Below, in pieces: positions 1 to 8,605 of a stretch of 64,000 nt of DNA. This DNA comes from Pseudoduganella lutea (GTDB lineage: Bacteria > Pseudomonadota > Gammaproteobacteria > Burkholderiales > Burkholderiaceae_D), in contig NZ_CP035913.1 in NCBI RefSeq assembly GCF_004209755.1, forward strand, positions 7,006,001-7,070,000. The letters are read 5' to 3'. A program made the position numbers and the translations under genes. Position 1 is the first letter of the stretch; the number at the start of each line of letters is the position of its first letter. Below the pieces are notes generated by a model that saw only the letters and a program-made list of their open reading frames with translations, was not told the origin of the DNA and ran no database searches.

Positions 1-425
1 ATATCTATCCAACATCGCGCTACGAGCCCGTTGCGCCCGTCGACCTGAATGACCGGGAACAGCGCGAGCGCCTCTCGCAGTCGGCCCTGAAGGGCTTCTT
101 CAAGCTGAAGGATGCATGGAACGTGCGCGACGACGATGCCCGCGAGCTGCTGGGCGGCCCGTCCAGCAGTGCCTTCTATGAATGGAAGCGCAATCCCGCC
201 CGCGTCCTCGAAGTGGACCGCATCACCCGCATTTCCTACCTGCTCGGCATCTACAAATCCCTGCACATCATCTACGGCGACAAGCTCGCCGACGAATGGG
301 TGCACCTGCCCAACAAGAACGCCATTTTCAAGGGCAGCACGCCACTGGCCTACATGCTGGCCGGTGGGCTGCTGGCGATGCAGACCGTCCGCAAGCTCGT
401 CGACGCGCGCCGGGGAGGCCTGTAA
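1..425 (+). CDS. Xre/MbcA/ParS-type antitoxin, 5' end off the window
   Basis: The reading frame is open from base 3, so the start lies outside the window and about 140 codons are visible. The visible part has a helical N-terminal portion and then the C-terminal toxin-binding domain (DUF2384 type), seen in RITRISYLLGIYKSLHIIYG and in NAIFKGSTPLAYMLAGG. In this family the C-terminal domain binds the RES toxin and the N-terminal Xre-like helices bind the operon promoter. The stop codon directly abuts the TTG start of the RES gene, as expected for a two-gene toxin-antitoxin operon. Family and partner assignment are strong; DNA binding is inferred from the family. Confidence 0.85.
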   Translation, partial: IYPTSRYEPVAPVDLNDREQRERLSQSALKGFFKLKDAWNVRDDDARELLGGPSSSAFYEWKRNPARVLEVDRITRISYLLGIYKSLHIIYGDKLADEWVHLPNKNAIFKGSTPLAYMLAGGLLAMQTVRKLVDARRGGL

Positions 426-1130
426 TTGCCGGCCACCACGGTGTTGCCCGTGCCGCCGCTGCGGCAGTTGCGCCAGTTCGATACCTGCCGGCTGATTCCG
501 TCGCGTTTCGCGGACGTGGAAGATTCCGTGCTGGCGCCGCTGGCCGACAACGAAGGCGAACTGGCCGACCTGTTCGAACTCGATAACGCCACGAATGCCC
601 GGCTGCTGGCCGAACACGGCGGCGCACCCGGCATCGGCGTCGATGAACTGCTGTCCCGCGTGCCGAATTTCCGGATCGTCAATGCCGCGTTCACGTACCC
701 CCGGCCGGAAGGCAGCCGCTTCAACGATGGCGAGCGTGGTGCCTGGTACTGCGCGTTCGAGCCCGAGACGGCGCTGGCCGAGGTCATCTTCCACAAGACG
801 GTCGAGTACGCTGAGATCGACCGTTTCGACGACAGCGTGAGCTACCAGGCCATGCTGGCCGATTTCACGGCCCCGTTCCACGACATTCGCGGCTTGCCGG
901 AGTTCGCGCCCTGCCTCGCGCCCGACAGTTATGAAACGTCGCAACTGCTGGCCGAGCGACTGCTGGTGGCCGGCGCGACCGGCATCATCTACCCCAGCGT
1001 GCGCCGTCCCGCCGGCACCTGCCTCGCGTGCTTCCGGCCCGCGCTGGTCGGCAATGTTCGCAAAGGGCTGGCCTATCGGTTAACATGGCAAGGTAGCCCG
1101 GTGCCCGTCGTCGAGCCGCGCACCCCCTGA
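426..1130 (+). CDS. RES-domain toxin (NAD+-degrading family)
   Basis: The protein has 234 residues and a RES domain, named for conserved Arg, Glu and Ser. Visible landmarks are GSRFNDGERGAWYCAFEPE and ALAEVIFHK around residues 95-125, and a late Ser-containing segment (GIIYPSVRRP) near residue 195. Characterised RES toxins of RES-Xre modules deplete NAD+ and stop growth. The start is TTG at 426, immediately after the antitoxin stop, with GGGGAGG at 413-419 as the ribosome binding site, so translation is probably coupled to the antitoxin. The length is normal for the family and no disabling change is seen. Confidence 0.88.
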   Translation: MPATTVLPVPPLRQLRQFDTCRLIPSRFADVEDSVLAPLADNEGELADLFELDNATNARLLAEHGGAPGIGVDELLSRVPNFRIVNAAFTYPRPEGSRFNDGERGAWYCAFEPETALAEVIFHKTVEYAEIDRFDDSVSYQAMLADFTAPFHDIRGLPEFAPCLAPDSYETSQLLAERLLVAGATGIIYPSVRRPAGTCLACFRPALVGNVRKGLAYRLTWQGSPVPVVEPRTP

Positions 1131-1186
1131 AATCCCAACAAATTCCAGCAAATTCCAGAAATCCGGCAGAACCCGGCAAACCCAGC

Positions 1187-1504
1187 ATGCAATTGAATCC
1201 TGACAAAGATATCGAACTCCGCCAGAAGGTAAACCGCGAAACGGGCCGCCTGCCGTGGACCGAACTGATGCGCCACTTCGCTTCCGGCAACGTGGTGTGG
1301 ATCGCGGACGAGATGGACCTCGTGGAAGTGGCCGTGCGCATCGCCCATGACGACAAGGCCAGCGTGGGCCAGTGGATGGCCGCCGGCCAGATCGCCAAGG
1401 TATCGGACCGGCAGGCACAGGAATGGCTGGAGGCAGATGCCTCGCTGTGGGCCTGCGTCATCAGCCCGTTCATCCTCGTCCAGCAGCAAAAAAAGCCGCA
1501 CTGA
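1187..1504 (+). CDS. DUF2288 family protein
   Basis: This 105-residue soluble protein matches the DUF2288 pattern: an N-terminal WTELMRHFASGNVVWI stretch, then an acidic helix and a conserved AQEWLEADASLWACVISPF segment near the C-terminus. The function of the family is unknown. No strong ribosome binding site precedes the ATG. The gene lies between the RES toxin and the DUF817 gene in the same orientation; the 56 bases upstream contain short direct repeats of aaattccag but no clear promoter. Confidence 0.75.
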   Translation: MQLNPDKDIELRQKVNRETGRLPWTELMRHFASGNVVWIADEMDLVEVAVRIAHDDKASVGQWMAAGQIAKVSDRQAQEWLEADASLWACVISPFILVQQQKKPH

Positions 1505-1520
1505 CGGGCCGGGCGCACCG

Positions 1521-2354
1521 ATGCTCGCTCCGCTCGACGCCCACCTGACCGATGCCCGGCCGCGCCAACTCCGGCCGGTCCTCCGACCGCTCGTCGAGTT
1601 CCTGTACTTCGGCATCAAGGAAGCCCGCGCGTGCCTGTTCGCAGGCCTGTTCTTCCTCGCCATGTTCTGCATGCCGCGCGCCGGCCTGTTCGGCATTCCC
1701 CGCTACGATGCGCTGCTGGTCGTGGCCCTCGCCATCCAGGCGTGGATGCTGGTCACGCGCCTGGAGACATGGGATGAAGTGAAGGCCATCGGCCTGTTCC
1801 ACGTGGTCGGTTTCGCGCTCGAAGTGTTCAAGACCCAGGTCGGCTCCTGGACCTATCCGGACTTCGGCTACACGAAACTGTTCGGCGTGCCGCTGTTCTC
1901 CGGCTTCATGTACGCGGCCATCGGCAGCTACATCATCCAGGCCTGGCGCCTGCTCGACCTGCGCATCCGGCACCACCCGCCGTATCCGATGGCGGCCGCG
2001 ATCGCCATCCTGATCTACGTGAATTTCTGGACGCATCACTACATCGGCGACTATCGCTGGTACCTGGCCGCCTGCGCGCTGGGGCTGTACGCGCGCACCA
2101 CGGTGATCTTCCGCCCGCTCGATCGCGACCGCAGGATGCCGCTGCTGCTGGGCTTCATGCTGACCGGCTTCTTCATCTGGGTGGCCGAGAATCTGGGCAC
2201 GTTCATGGGCGTGTGGCGTTATCCGAACCAGCTGGGCGCCTGGTCCGTCGTCCACGTGAGCAAATGGAGCGCCTGGTCGCTGCTCGTCATCATGACGTTT
2301 ACCATCGTGGCCAACCTGAAGCACGTGAAGGCGCGGGTGCACGTGCCGGAATAA
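1521..2354 (+). CDS. DUF817 family integral membrane protein
   Basis: From the ATG at 1521 the protein has 277 residues, the usual DUF817 length. It has about seven or eight hydrophobic segments separated by family-typical loops such as FKTQVGSWTYPDF and FWTHHYIGDYRWYL, and a conserved GVWRYPNQLGAWSVVHVSKW near the C-terminus. The frame is open further upstream, but that part overlaps the DUF2288 gene and encodes low-complexity Arg-rich sequence, so 1521 is preferred. The gene begins 16 bases after DUF2288 and may be co-transcribed with it. The biochemical role is unknown. Confidence 0.82.
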   Translation: MLAPLDAHLTDARPRQLRPVLRPLVEFLYFGIKEARACLFAGLFFLAMFCMPRAGLFGIPRYDALLVVALAIQAWMLVTRLETWDEVKAIGLFHVVGFALEVFKTQVGSWTYPDFGYTKLFGVPLFSGFMYAAIGSYIIQAWRLLDLRIRHHPPYPMAAAIAILIYVNFWTHHYIGDYRWYLAACALGLYARTTVIFRPLDRDRRMPLLLGFMLTGFFIWVAENLGTFMGVWRYPNQLGAWSVVHVSKWSAWSLLVIMTFTIVANLKHVKARVHVPE

Positions 2355-2376
2355 GCAGCCCGAGGGCGCCCCGCAA

Positions 2377-3513
2377 TCACCCGCCGGCTGCGGAGGCGAC
2401 AGGCAGGCGCGCCTCCGACTGCTTCGGCGGATACCAGCGCGACCGCAGCCGCATGCACGGCGACTCCACCGCCCGATACAGCAGCCAGCCTCCGAACATG
2501 CCTGCCGCCATGACGCCGACAATCGTCGCGGGCGCCTCCGTGTCGATGCCCCTCGATACCAGTTCGGGGCGCAACGCCATGAACACGGGCTTGTGCATCA
2601 GGTAGATCGCGTACGACCACAAGGCCAGGCTGGCCGCACCGGGAACACGCAGGCGGTACAGCAGCGACGCGGGGCTGAGCGCCGCACAGGTCAGCAAGGC
2701 AAAGCTGGCGGCGAGCAGCGAGAACCCGAAGGTGGAGGCCAGAAAAGCATTCGGCGTCTCGTTCATCGCACCATACAGCACGCCGCCTGCTGCAGACAGG
2801 CCGGCAGCCAGCAACGCATTCCCGTACCGAAGCACGCGCGCAAACGACGCGGGATGGAAATTCTTCAGCATCGCGATGGCGACACCCGGCAACAGTTCAT
2901 CGAAGCGGCACAGCGTCGCGTAATACACGGGCGCCGCGAACATGTCCTTGCCGTCCATGAAGGCCATGCCACGCACCGCCATGCCGGCGGCGATCGCGGC
3001 AAGCAGCGCACACCACAGCAGGCGCGGCGACCGGCTGGTGCCGACCAGCGCCAGTACCGCAAGCGGCAGCGCCACATAGAACTGCTCCTCGATGCACAGC
3101 GACCAGGAGTGCGTAAACGTCTGGCCATACTCCAGGCCGATGTTCTGCGTGAAGGTCAGATACCGCCACAGCGGCGCCATGGTGCTGCCGGCGATCGGGC
3201 TGTGCGGCAGCAGCACATACATGGCCAACACCACGTAATAGTTCGGCAGCGTGCGCAGCAGGCGACGCGCGAAAAATGTCTTCAGCGCCAGTGTCTCCCC
3301 GCGGCTCGCCGGCGCCAGCAACTGATTGCCGATCAGGTAGCCGCTCAGCACGAAGAACAGGTCGACCCCGGCCCAGCCGATGCGGCCGGCGACGCCGAAG
3401 GTCGGCGCGTGGCTCACAAAGCCGTGATAGTGGGACATCAGCACCAGCACGATGGCCATGGCGCGCAGGGTATCGAGCCCGGCCAGCCGGGGATTCGGGG
3501 CGAGATGGGTCAT
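2377..3513 (-). CDS. acyltransferase 3 family membrane protein (OafA/YrhL type)
   Basis: The 378-residue protein starts MTHLAPNPRLAGLDTLRA. The family signature is present: R and H ten residues apart in the first helix (RAMAIVLVLMSH), then VDLFFVLSGYLIG, the FFARRLLRTLPNYY segment, and SLCIEEQFYVALP. About ten membrane segments follow. Such enzymes transfer O-acyl groups to surface polysaccharides or other cell-envelope glycans; the acceptor cannot be told from sequence. The longer open frame upstream is Pro/Arg-rich and lacks family similarity, so the ATG at 3513 is chosen. No polysaccharide genes flank it. Confidence 0.88.
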   Translation of the reverse strand: MTHLAPNPRLAGLDTLRAMAIVLVLMSHYHGFVSHAPTFGVAGRIGWAGVDLFFVLSGYLIGNQLLAPASRGETLALKTFFARRLLRTLPNYYVVLAMYVLLPHSPIAGSTMAPLWRYLTFTQNIGLEYGQTFTHSWSLCIEEQFYVALPLAVLALVGTSRSPRLLWCALLAAIAAGMAVRGMAFMDGKDMFAAPVYYATLCRFDELLPGVAIAMLKNFHPASFARVLRYGNALLAAGLSAAGGVLYGAMNETPNAFLASTFGFSLLAASFALLTCAALSPASLLYRLRVPGAASLALWSYAIYLMHKPVFMALRPELVSRGIDTEAPATIVGVMAAGMFGGWLLYRAVESPCMRLRSRWYPPKQSEARLPVASAAGG

Positions 3514-3764
3514 GCGGTAAGTGGTGCCAAGACTACGGCGAGGCGGAAGGGATCGAGGCGTGGCAGGCGCATGGGAAGTCGCTGGGGAAAGCCAGCACTC
3601 TATGCGGCGATCGGCTGGCGGTCCAGCGCCATGCGGCAGGCCGTGCATGCCCGGCGGTGGAGCGGTACGGCAAGGCGCTGGTTCTGCTCGACGCAGAGAG
3701 CGCGATGGTGCTTGCAGCCGTGACGCGTGCAAGGCACCTGTAGCGGAATCAGTCTCCCGTAGGC

Positions 3765-4004
3765 TTACCAGCGGCCTTCCGGATCAGCGCGCCGTTCAGG
3801 CGGAATGCCCTCCTCGAAGCCGGCGACGAACAGCATGAGCAAGTCGTTGGCAACTTTCTCGTTTCCGGCTTCCAGCAAATTGTTCGCGATCCTCGTCACC
3901 TCGACCGGGGTGGCCTTGGCGTCCATGTTGTCGATTGCATGCCTCGTTACCTTGCCAAGCTGGAACGCCAACTCGGCAACCATCGTTTTTTCAGCGGAAC
4001 TCAT
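3765..4004 (-). CDS. small hypothetical protein
   Basis: This is a 79-residue, mostly helical and acidic soluble protein with no membrane segment. The ATG at 4004 follows AAGGA at good spacing, which is why the longer upstream frame was not used. It contains [19 protein letters not shown], which resembles a short helical repeat, and ends in a charged [12 protein letters not shown] tail. The family is not recognised. It stands alone between the acyltransferase and the GNAT pair, transcribed in the same direction as both. Confidence 0.6.
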   Translation of the reverse strand: MSSAEKTMVAELAFQLGKVTRHAIDNMDAKATPVEVTRIANNLLEAGNEKVANDLLMLFVAGFEEGIPPERRADPEGRW

Positions 4005-4189
4005 GTCTATCCTTCGTTTGGCGCGCGGTGATCCACGCATGCTGCTGTCGCTGGCCGAATCGGGCCGTTCGCCGCAGGATAGCATGTTGCTGTTTCGGGA
4101 CGTCACGCGTCCCCGACGGCGGTACACGCCCGCTTCCCGCCAGCTGCCGTTGTCCATGACATTCATGCGTTGTGAACAAAGCAGGCGGC

Positions 4190-4738
4190 TCATAGATCAG
4201 GCGCACTCCGGCGCCGCATTTTCCTTCCGCCAACCGGCTTGAAGCCATGCTGCTGGTAGAAGTGCAGACTGCGTGCAAACTCTGGCAGCGGCGGCGTGCA
4301 TAATTCCATGCACACCCACCCCTTTTGCGGCGCCAGCGTAAAGGCCGCGTTCAGCAAGGCACTGCCGACCGCGCCGTTGCGCCAGGCCGGCACGACATAG
4401 CATTCCTGGATGACCCCGATCTTTCCTTCGGCATACAGCGCATGGGTCTGCGCGATGGCTGCCACGCCGACGGGCAGCTTCTCGCCGTCCACGTAAGCCA
4501 GAAGCACGGTATAGATCCCCTCTTCGATCCATCGCCGACACAGCGCCTCCGTCATCGTGACGTCGTGATTGAACTGGGTATCATCCTTCAATACGGCGCA
4601 GATTTCCCGTGTGAGCGCCTCGACCATTGACGCAACTGTCGCAGCATCTCTCGGTGTTGCCGGAACGATTCGAATGTTCAATGCTTCTCTTGATGATGTC
4701 GATGCCTCAAGCTGACGAGCTATTCCGACAGGCTTCAC
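4190..4738 (-). CDS. GNAT family N-acetyltransferase
   Basis: The protein is about 182 residues from a GTG at 4738, whose last bases overlap the stop codon of the preceding acetyltransferase (GTGA overlap). A TTG some 20 codons later is an alternative start that would remove a non-conserved leader. The GNAT fold is visible: an [17 protein letters not shown] start strand and helix, the acetyl-CoA-binding region [19 protein letters not shown] (a variant of the R/Q-x-x-G-x-G/A loop), and the C-terminal FYQQHGF element. The substrate is unknown. The overlap implies translational coupling with the next acetyltransferase. Confidence 0.78.
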   Translation of the reverse strand: MKPVGIARQLEASTSSREALNIRIVPATPRDAATVASMVEALTREICAVLKDDTQFNHDVTMTEALCRRWIEEGIYTVLLAYVDGEKLPVGVAAIAQTHALYAEGKIGVIQECYVVPAWRNGAVGSALLNAAFTLAPQKGWVCMELCTPPLPEFARSLHFYQQHGFKPVGGRKMRRRSAPDL

Positions 4739-5178
4739 AGCACTATCTCCGCCACCATCTCGCCAAGCGCATCGATACCAGTTTCGGCAAACCCCAGTGA
4801 GGCATAAAACCGGCGTGCAGTGGCATTCTCGGGCTTGTAGCAGATCGTAATCCGACGGGCATCCGCGCAAGCGCGTATCTCCGACAGTATTAGCGCCATT
4901 GCCCGGCGCCCTATTCCCTGGTTTTGGCGAGGATAATCCACCATCAACCTGTAGATTGCGTAATGTCCCGGCTCGTCATTGCCTGTCACATCGTATAAAG
5001 CGAACCTGGCCGGGATGCCGTCACAATAGATTGCGCGTGGCCGCCAATCGGCATAGTAGTGCGCCTGTGCGATCGAGTAAGCATTGCTGGCAAGGTAGCG
5101 CGCCTGCTCCGGCGGCAGCTCCATGTCCATCAGGACTTCAAAATTATCGATCGTTACCGATTCCAGCGTGACATGCAT
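4735..5178 (-). CDS. GNAT acetyltransferase, BltD/spermidine acetyltransferase-like
   Basis: The 147-residue protein begins MHVTLESVTIDNFEVLMDME, resembling diamine or spermidine N-acetyltransferases of the BltD type, followed by YLASNAYSIAQAHYYADW. The acetyl-CoA loop reads YPRQNQGIGRRAMALIL (Q-x-x-G-I-G-R) and the C-terminal element reads ARRFYASLGF. GAAGGAAAG precedes the ATG at 5178. A polyamine substrate is suggested only by similarity. The downstream acetyltransferase overlaps by four bases, so both are probably made together. Confidence 0.82.
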   Translation of the reverse strand: MHVTLESVTIDNFEVLMDMELPPEQARYLASNAYSIAQAHYYADWRPRAIYCDGIPARFALYDVTGNDEPGHYAIYRLMVDYPRQNQGIGRRAMALILSEIRACADARRITICYKPENATARRFYASLGFAETGIDALGEMVAEIVL

Positions 5179-5394
5179 GGACTTTCCTTCGATGGTTTGA
5201 TTGCCGAAACTGTTGAAGACGCTGGTCGATTTGACTGGACAAAAGATTCGCCGTGTCGCTGTCAGACATCGTCGATATTTCCCGCATCCCGACCCGCAGG
5301 AGTTCTCGCTGTCGCGATGACGGCATTGGCAAGTGGCGGCGCTCCCGTCCGGAATATGCTTGGCCAGCAAGCCATCCGCCAATTGGCCCCGCTG

Positions 5395-5874
5395 TCATCG
5401 CCCATGTTTCAGCGCATGCGCCGAGGTCTTCAGCAATGCGCTGGCACGTTCGCCGTCCCCGGCCTCGTGCGACATCTGCGCAAGCTGTTGCAGCGCGCCC
5501 GGGTGTTCACGCGCGGCGGCACGCTCGAGCCACGCATGGCCGCCAACCGGGTCGGCCGCGCCGCCCTCGCCCGCGATCAGCATATTGGCCAGCACGAACA
5601 TGGCGTCGGGCACGCCGCCTTGGGCGGCCTGGGTCAACCAGCCGAGGGCGGCGGCGCTGTCCGGCGCCGTGCCTTTGCCATTGCGGGCCATCAGCCCGGC
5701 CCAGTACGCGGCGCCAGCGTCACCGGCCCGCGCGGCGCCCTGGAACGTCGCCAGTGCCGGTGCCCAGGCGGAAGGCGGCCCGGCCAGCGCCGCGCGCGCC
5801 GCCGCCAGGTCGGCCGCGAACGCCGGTGCGGTGAATAGCAGCAGTGCAGCCGCCGCGAGAACGCAACGCTTCAT
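5395..5874 (-). CDS. secreted Sel1-like/TPR repeat protein
   Basis: The 159-residue protein has a Sec signal peptide (MKRCVLAAAALLLFTAPAFA, cleavage after about residue 20). Three Sel1-like repeats follow, recognisable as AAYWAGLMARNGKG, AALGWLTQAAQGGVPDAMFVLANM and GHAWLERAAAREHPGALQQLAQM. Such repeats mediate protein-protein contacts, here in the periplasm. Its ATG overlaps the stop of the phosphoesterase gene upstream (ATGA at 5871-5874), so the two are translationally coupled. A partner role with that enzyme is an inference from the overlap. Confidence 0.8.
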   Translation of the reverse strand: MKRCVLAAAALLLFTAPAFAADLAAARAALAGPPSAWAPALATFQGAARAGDAGAAYWAGLMARNGKGTAPDSAAALGWLTQAAQGGVPDAMFVLANMLIAGEGGAADPVGGHAWLERAAAREHPGALQQLAQMSHEAGDGERASALLKTSAHALKHGR

Positions 5875-7865
5875 CGGGCCAGGTCGATCGCATACAGCGC
5901 GAAACCCTTGCCCCCGCCGTCGTCGGCACGCAGTTCGCGCACATTGCCCAGGCCTGCTTCCCGCGCCAGCGCCAGTTTTCCGGGCGCGGAATGGAATACC
6001 ACGGCCCCCTGCGTGGCCGCGCGGGCGAAGCGCCAGCTGCGGTGGCTGCCGTGCGCGGCGCGCGTCAGCGCACCCTGTTTGCGGATGTATTCGATCAGCA
6101 CGTCGCGGTTGTTGTCCGGCGCGGCCACGACCGTGCTGCTGCCATCGAGCCCCGGGAAGGCACCGCCGCCGCTGGCGCGGTAGTTGTTCGTCGCCACCAG
6201 GAATTCCTGGGCCGGACCCACCGGGGCGCCGCGGAACCGCAGGTTTTTCACGCGCTGGCCCGGCGGCCGGGTGATGTCGATTTCGTATTGCAGCTCGGCG
6301 CTGGACGGCATGTCGAAGTTATAGCCGGGAAAGCCGGTATTCACCAGTTCCTGCGGCTCCGTGCGCCGCGGGTCGATCGTGTTGAACCGTTCCGCCGCCT
6401 TCTCCAGCCACGCTTGCAGGCCCGTGCCGGTCACTTTCACGCCATACAGCGCGTTCGGATACAGGTACAGGTCGGCCGCGTTGTTCAGCGCGATCGCGCC
6501 GGCCTGCACGTCCGTGTAGTCCGTCACGCCGGCCGAGCCGGACTTGAACGGCGACGAGACGGACAGCACGGGCAACTGCGCGAACTGCGGCAGGTTCGCC
6601 TTCACGTAATCGCGCAGGTAATCGGCCTGCGCCTCGTTGACGACCTGGATCGCGCTGACGTCGCCCGCATCGGCGAAATACGTCGACATGCGGAAGCCGG
6701 TCTTGCCGATCGGCGTTTTCACGTAGCGGATCGTGGCCTCATGCTCGGCCTGCACCAGTGGCGCGATGGCGGGATCGCCGGCCACGGCCTTGCGGCCAGC
6801 GGCGATCGGCCGCGCTTCGACCGTGGTCCGTGCCTTGTCGATCACCCAGGCCTTGCCGTTCCACGCCATGTTCAAGCCGATCACGCCGAGGTGCGTGCCC
6901 CACAGGCCCGCCATCACGGTCGGCACGCCGTGCACGAGGCCTTTCGCCTTGTCGACACCCGGCAGGTCGAACTGCGACACCGTGCTGGCCGCGTTCGGGA
7001 ACACCTGGTGCGAATGGCCGATCAGCATCGCGTCGATGCCCGGCACCTGCGCCAGGTGCCAGCTGCCGTTCTCCATCGTCGGCGAATAGGGTGCCGCATC
7101 GAGGCCGCCGTGCGAGATCGCCACCACGATGTCCGCCCCCTTCGCGCGCATCTCGGGAACGTAGCGCTGCGCGGTCTCGCGCAGGCCTTCCGTGTAGACC
7201 CTGCCTTCCAGCCAGCGCTTGTCCCACGTGAGGATCGTCGGCGGCGCGAACCCGATGATGCCGACCCGCAGCGTGGCCGGCACCTTCGTGCCGTCCGGCG
7301 CGCTGGCGACGATGCGCTTGTCGATGATCGCGTATGGCGCGAACAGCGGCTGGCGCGACTTCGCGCTATACACGTTGGCCAGCACCTGCGGGAACTTCGG
7401 GCCGGCGCATGGCTGCGTGGCTGTGACGCCGTCGACGTCGAAGCGGCTGCCCGACACCTGGTTCAGGTAGGCAAGGCCGTAGTTGAAGTCGTGGTTGCCG
7501 ATGCCCGTGCCATCGTAGCCCAGCGCATTGAACACCTTGTAGATGGCCAGCGTTTCGCTGCAATCGAGCGGCTGCACGATGGCCTGGTAGTCGGCCAGCG
7601 CGGTGCCCTGGATCGTGTCGCCGTTATCGAGCAGCACGTTGTTCGGAAACTGGCCACGTGCCTGGCCGATCAGCGTGGCCGTGCGCTCCAGGCCCAGCGA
7701 CGGTTCGGGCGACAGCTTGTAGTAGTCGTAGCTGACCACGTTGCCGTGCAGGTCCGTCGTTTCAAGGATGGCGACCGTCGCCTGGGTGCCGACGGGTACG
7801 CCGTGGGGAATGCTCGCGCAGCCGGCCAGCACGAGCGGAAGGGAAATCAGGACCGATTTTTTCAT
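5871..7865 (-). CDS. cpdB: 2',3'-cyclic-nucleotide 2'-phosphodiesterase / 3'-nucleotidase, lipoprotein
   Basis: The 664-residue protein has a lipoprotein signal (MKKSVLISLPLVLAGC, with LAGC as lipobox) and the two-domain 5'-nucleotidase family layout. The N-terminal metallophosphoesterase has ETTDLHGNV, DNGDTIQG and GNHDFNYG, then SHGGLD and GHSHQVFP, which supply the di-metal ligands. The C-terminal substrate-specificity domain includes the YLYPNALYGVKVTG and YNFDMPSSAELQYEIDITRP region. Length matches CpdB of enterobacteria. It would release nucleosides from 2',3'-cyclic or 3'-nucleotides in the periplasm for scavenging. The open frame extends upstream, but 7865 gives a proper signal sequence. 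Confidence 0.88.
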   Translation of the reverse strand: MKKSVLISLPLVLAGCASIPHGVPVGTQATVAILETTDLHGNVVSYDYYKLSPEPSLGLERTATLIGQARGQFPNNVLLDNGDTIQGTALADYQAIVQPLDCSETLAIYKVFNALGYDGTGIGNHDFNYGLAYLNQVSGSRFDVDGVTATQPCAGPKFPQVLANVYSAKSRQPLFAPYAIIDKRIVASAPDGTKVPATLRVGIIGFAPPTILTWDKRWLEGRVYTEGLRETAQRYVPEMRAKGADIVVAISHGGLDAAPYSPTMENGSWHLAQVPGIDAMLIGHSHQVFPNAASTVSQFDLPGVDKAKGLVHGVPTVMAGLWGTHLGVIGLNMAWNGKAWVIDKARTTVEARPIAAGRKAVAGDPAIAPLVQAEHEATIRYVKTPIGKTGFRMSTYFADAGDVSAIQVVNEAQADYLRDYVKANLPQFAQLPVLSVSSPFKSGSAGVTDYTDVQAGAIALNNAADLYLYPNALYGVKVTGTGLQAWLEKAAERFNTIDPRRTEPQELVNTGFPGYNFDMPSSAELQYEIDITRPPGQRVKNLRFRGAPVGPAQEFLVATNNYRASGGGAFPGLDGSSTVVAAPDNNRDVLIEYIRKQGALTRAAHGSHRSWRFARAATQGAVVFHSAPGKLALAREAGLGNVRELRADDGGGKGFALYAIDLAR

Positions 7866-8070
7866 TACTGAAGCAGGAAAGGAAACGGCCATGATACGCA
7901 AGGGATGGGGACGCGGACAAGAGGCGGCAGCGAAGACGTGCCGGTCAAGCCATGTTCCGTGTTCATGACGAAAAAACAGCAAACTGAGCAAGAAAATAGT
8001 GGCAACGTGATAACCTGAATATTGCTCTACCAGGGCAGCATGTCGACAACTACCAACTCACGGGCACACA

Positions 8071-8562
8071 ATGAAACTGAAGCAATTCCTGGGCACCACC
8101 GCGGTCGCAACGGCACTTCTGTTCACGGGCGCAGCAAACGCCGAGCTGTACCAGTTCACCGTCACGGGTGACTATTCCGCGACCTGGCAACTCGATACGG
8201 ACGTGGAACCCGACGTGGTGATCGAACAGCTTGGCCTTACCTACTATGACGTGGCCGGCTCGTACGACGGCGCAGCCTCCGGTTACGCCCACGTATCGTT
8301 CTTCTACGGTGGCTTCGGCGGCGGCCTCAGCCTGGAAGACAGCGCCACTGGCGAATACCTGGTGGTAGCGGATGGCCCGCAAATCTATGCCGGCAACGGG
8401 CTCACCCCGTCGTACACGGTCGGCACGTATGCGCTGACCGAGTATGAGGGAGGCGGCGCCTACACATTGACGATCTCGGCGGTACCCGAACCGGCAACGT
8501 ACGGCATGCTGCTGGCCGGCATGGGCATGCTGGGCATCGCGCTGCGCCGCCGGCAGCATTGA
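8071..8562 (+). CDS. PEP-CTERM sorting domain protein
   Basis: The 163-residue secreted protein has a signal peptide (MKLKQFLGTTAVATALLFTGAANA) and a middle part of beta-rich, Tyr/Gly-rich sequence. At the C-terminus are the PEP-CTERM features: VPEPATYGMLLAGMGMLGIALRR with VPEP, a short hydrophobic span and a basic tail. Such proteins are processed by an exosortase (EpsH/XrtA-type) and exported to the cell surface, usually in strains that make exopolysaccharide. No exosortase gene is in the window. The function of the mature domain is unknown. Confidence 0.88.
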   Translation: MKLKQFLGTTAVATALLFTGAANAELYQFTVTGDYSATWQLDTDVEPDVVIEQLGLTYYDVAGSYDGAASGYAHVSFFYGGFGGGLSLEDSATGEYLVVADGPQIYAGNGLTPSYTVGTYALTEYEGGGAYTLTISAVPEPATYGMLLAGMGMLGIALRRRQH

Positions 8563-8578
8563 CGAACGGCGCCGTTCG
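8563..8578. terminator. perfect 16-bp palindrome after the PEP-CTERM gene
   Basis: CGAACGGC at 8563-8570 is followed directly by its reverse complement GCCGTTCG at 8571-8578, one base after the stop codon. There is no T-run on either strand, so termination would be weak or Rho-assisted. The site sits between two convergent genes. Confidence 0.4.
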
Positions 8579-8605
8579 CCCGGATGGCGCCGGCTTGCGC
8601 CCCTG

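Noticed and set aside
1130..1186. short aaattccag direct repeats
   Set aside because: Two or three copies of nine bases are too few to call an operator or array.
5844..7871. 675-codon open frame opposite cpdB
   Set aside because: Low-complexity Arg/His sequence; the CpdB frame has a lipobox and metal-binding motifs.
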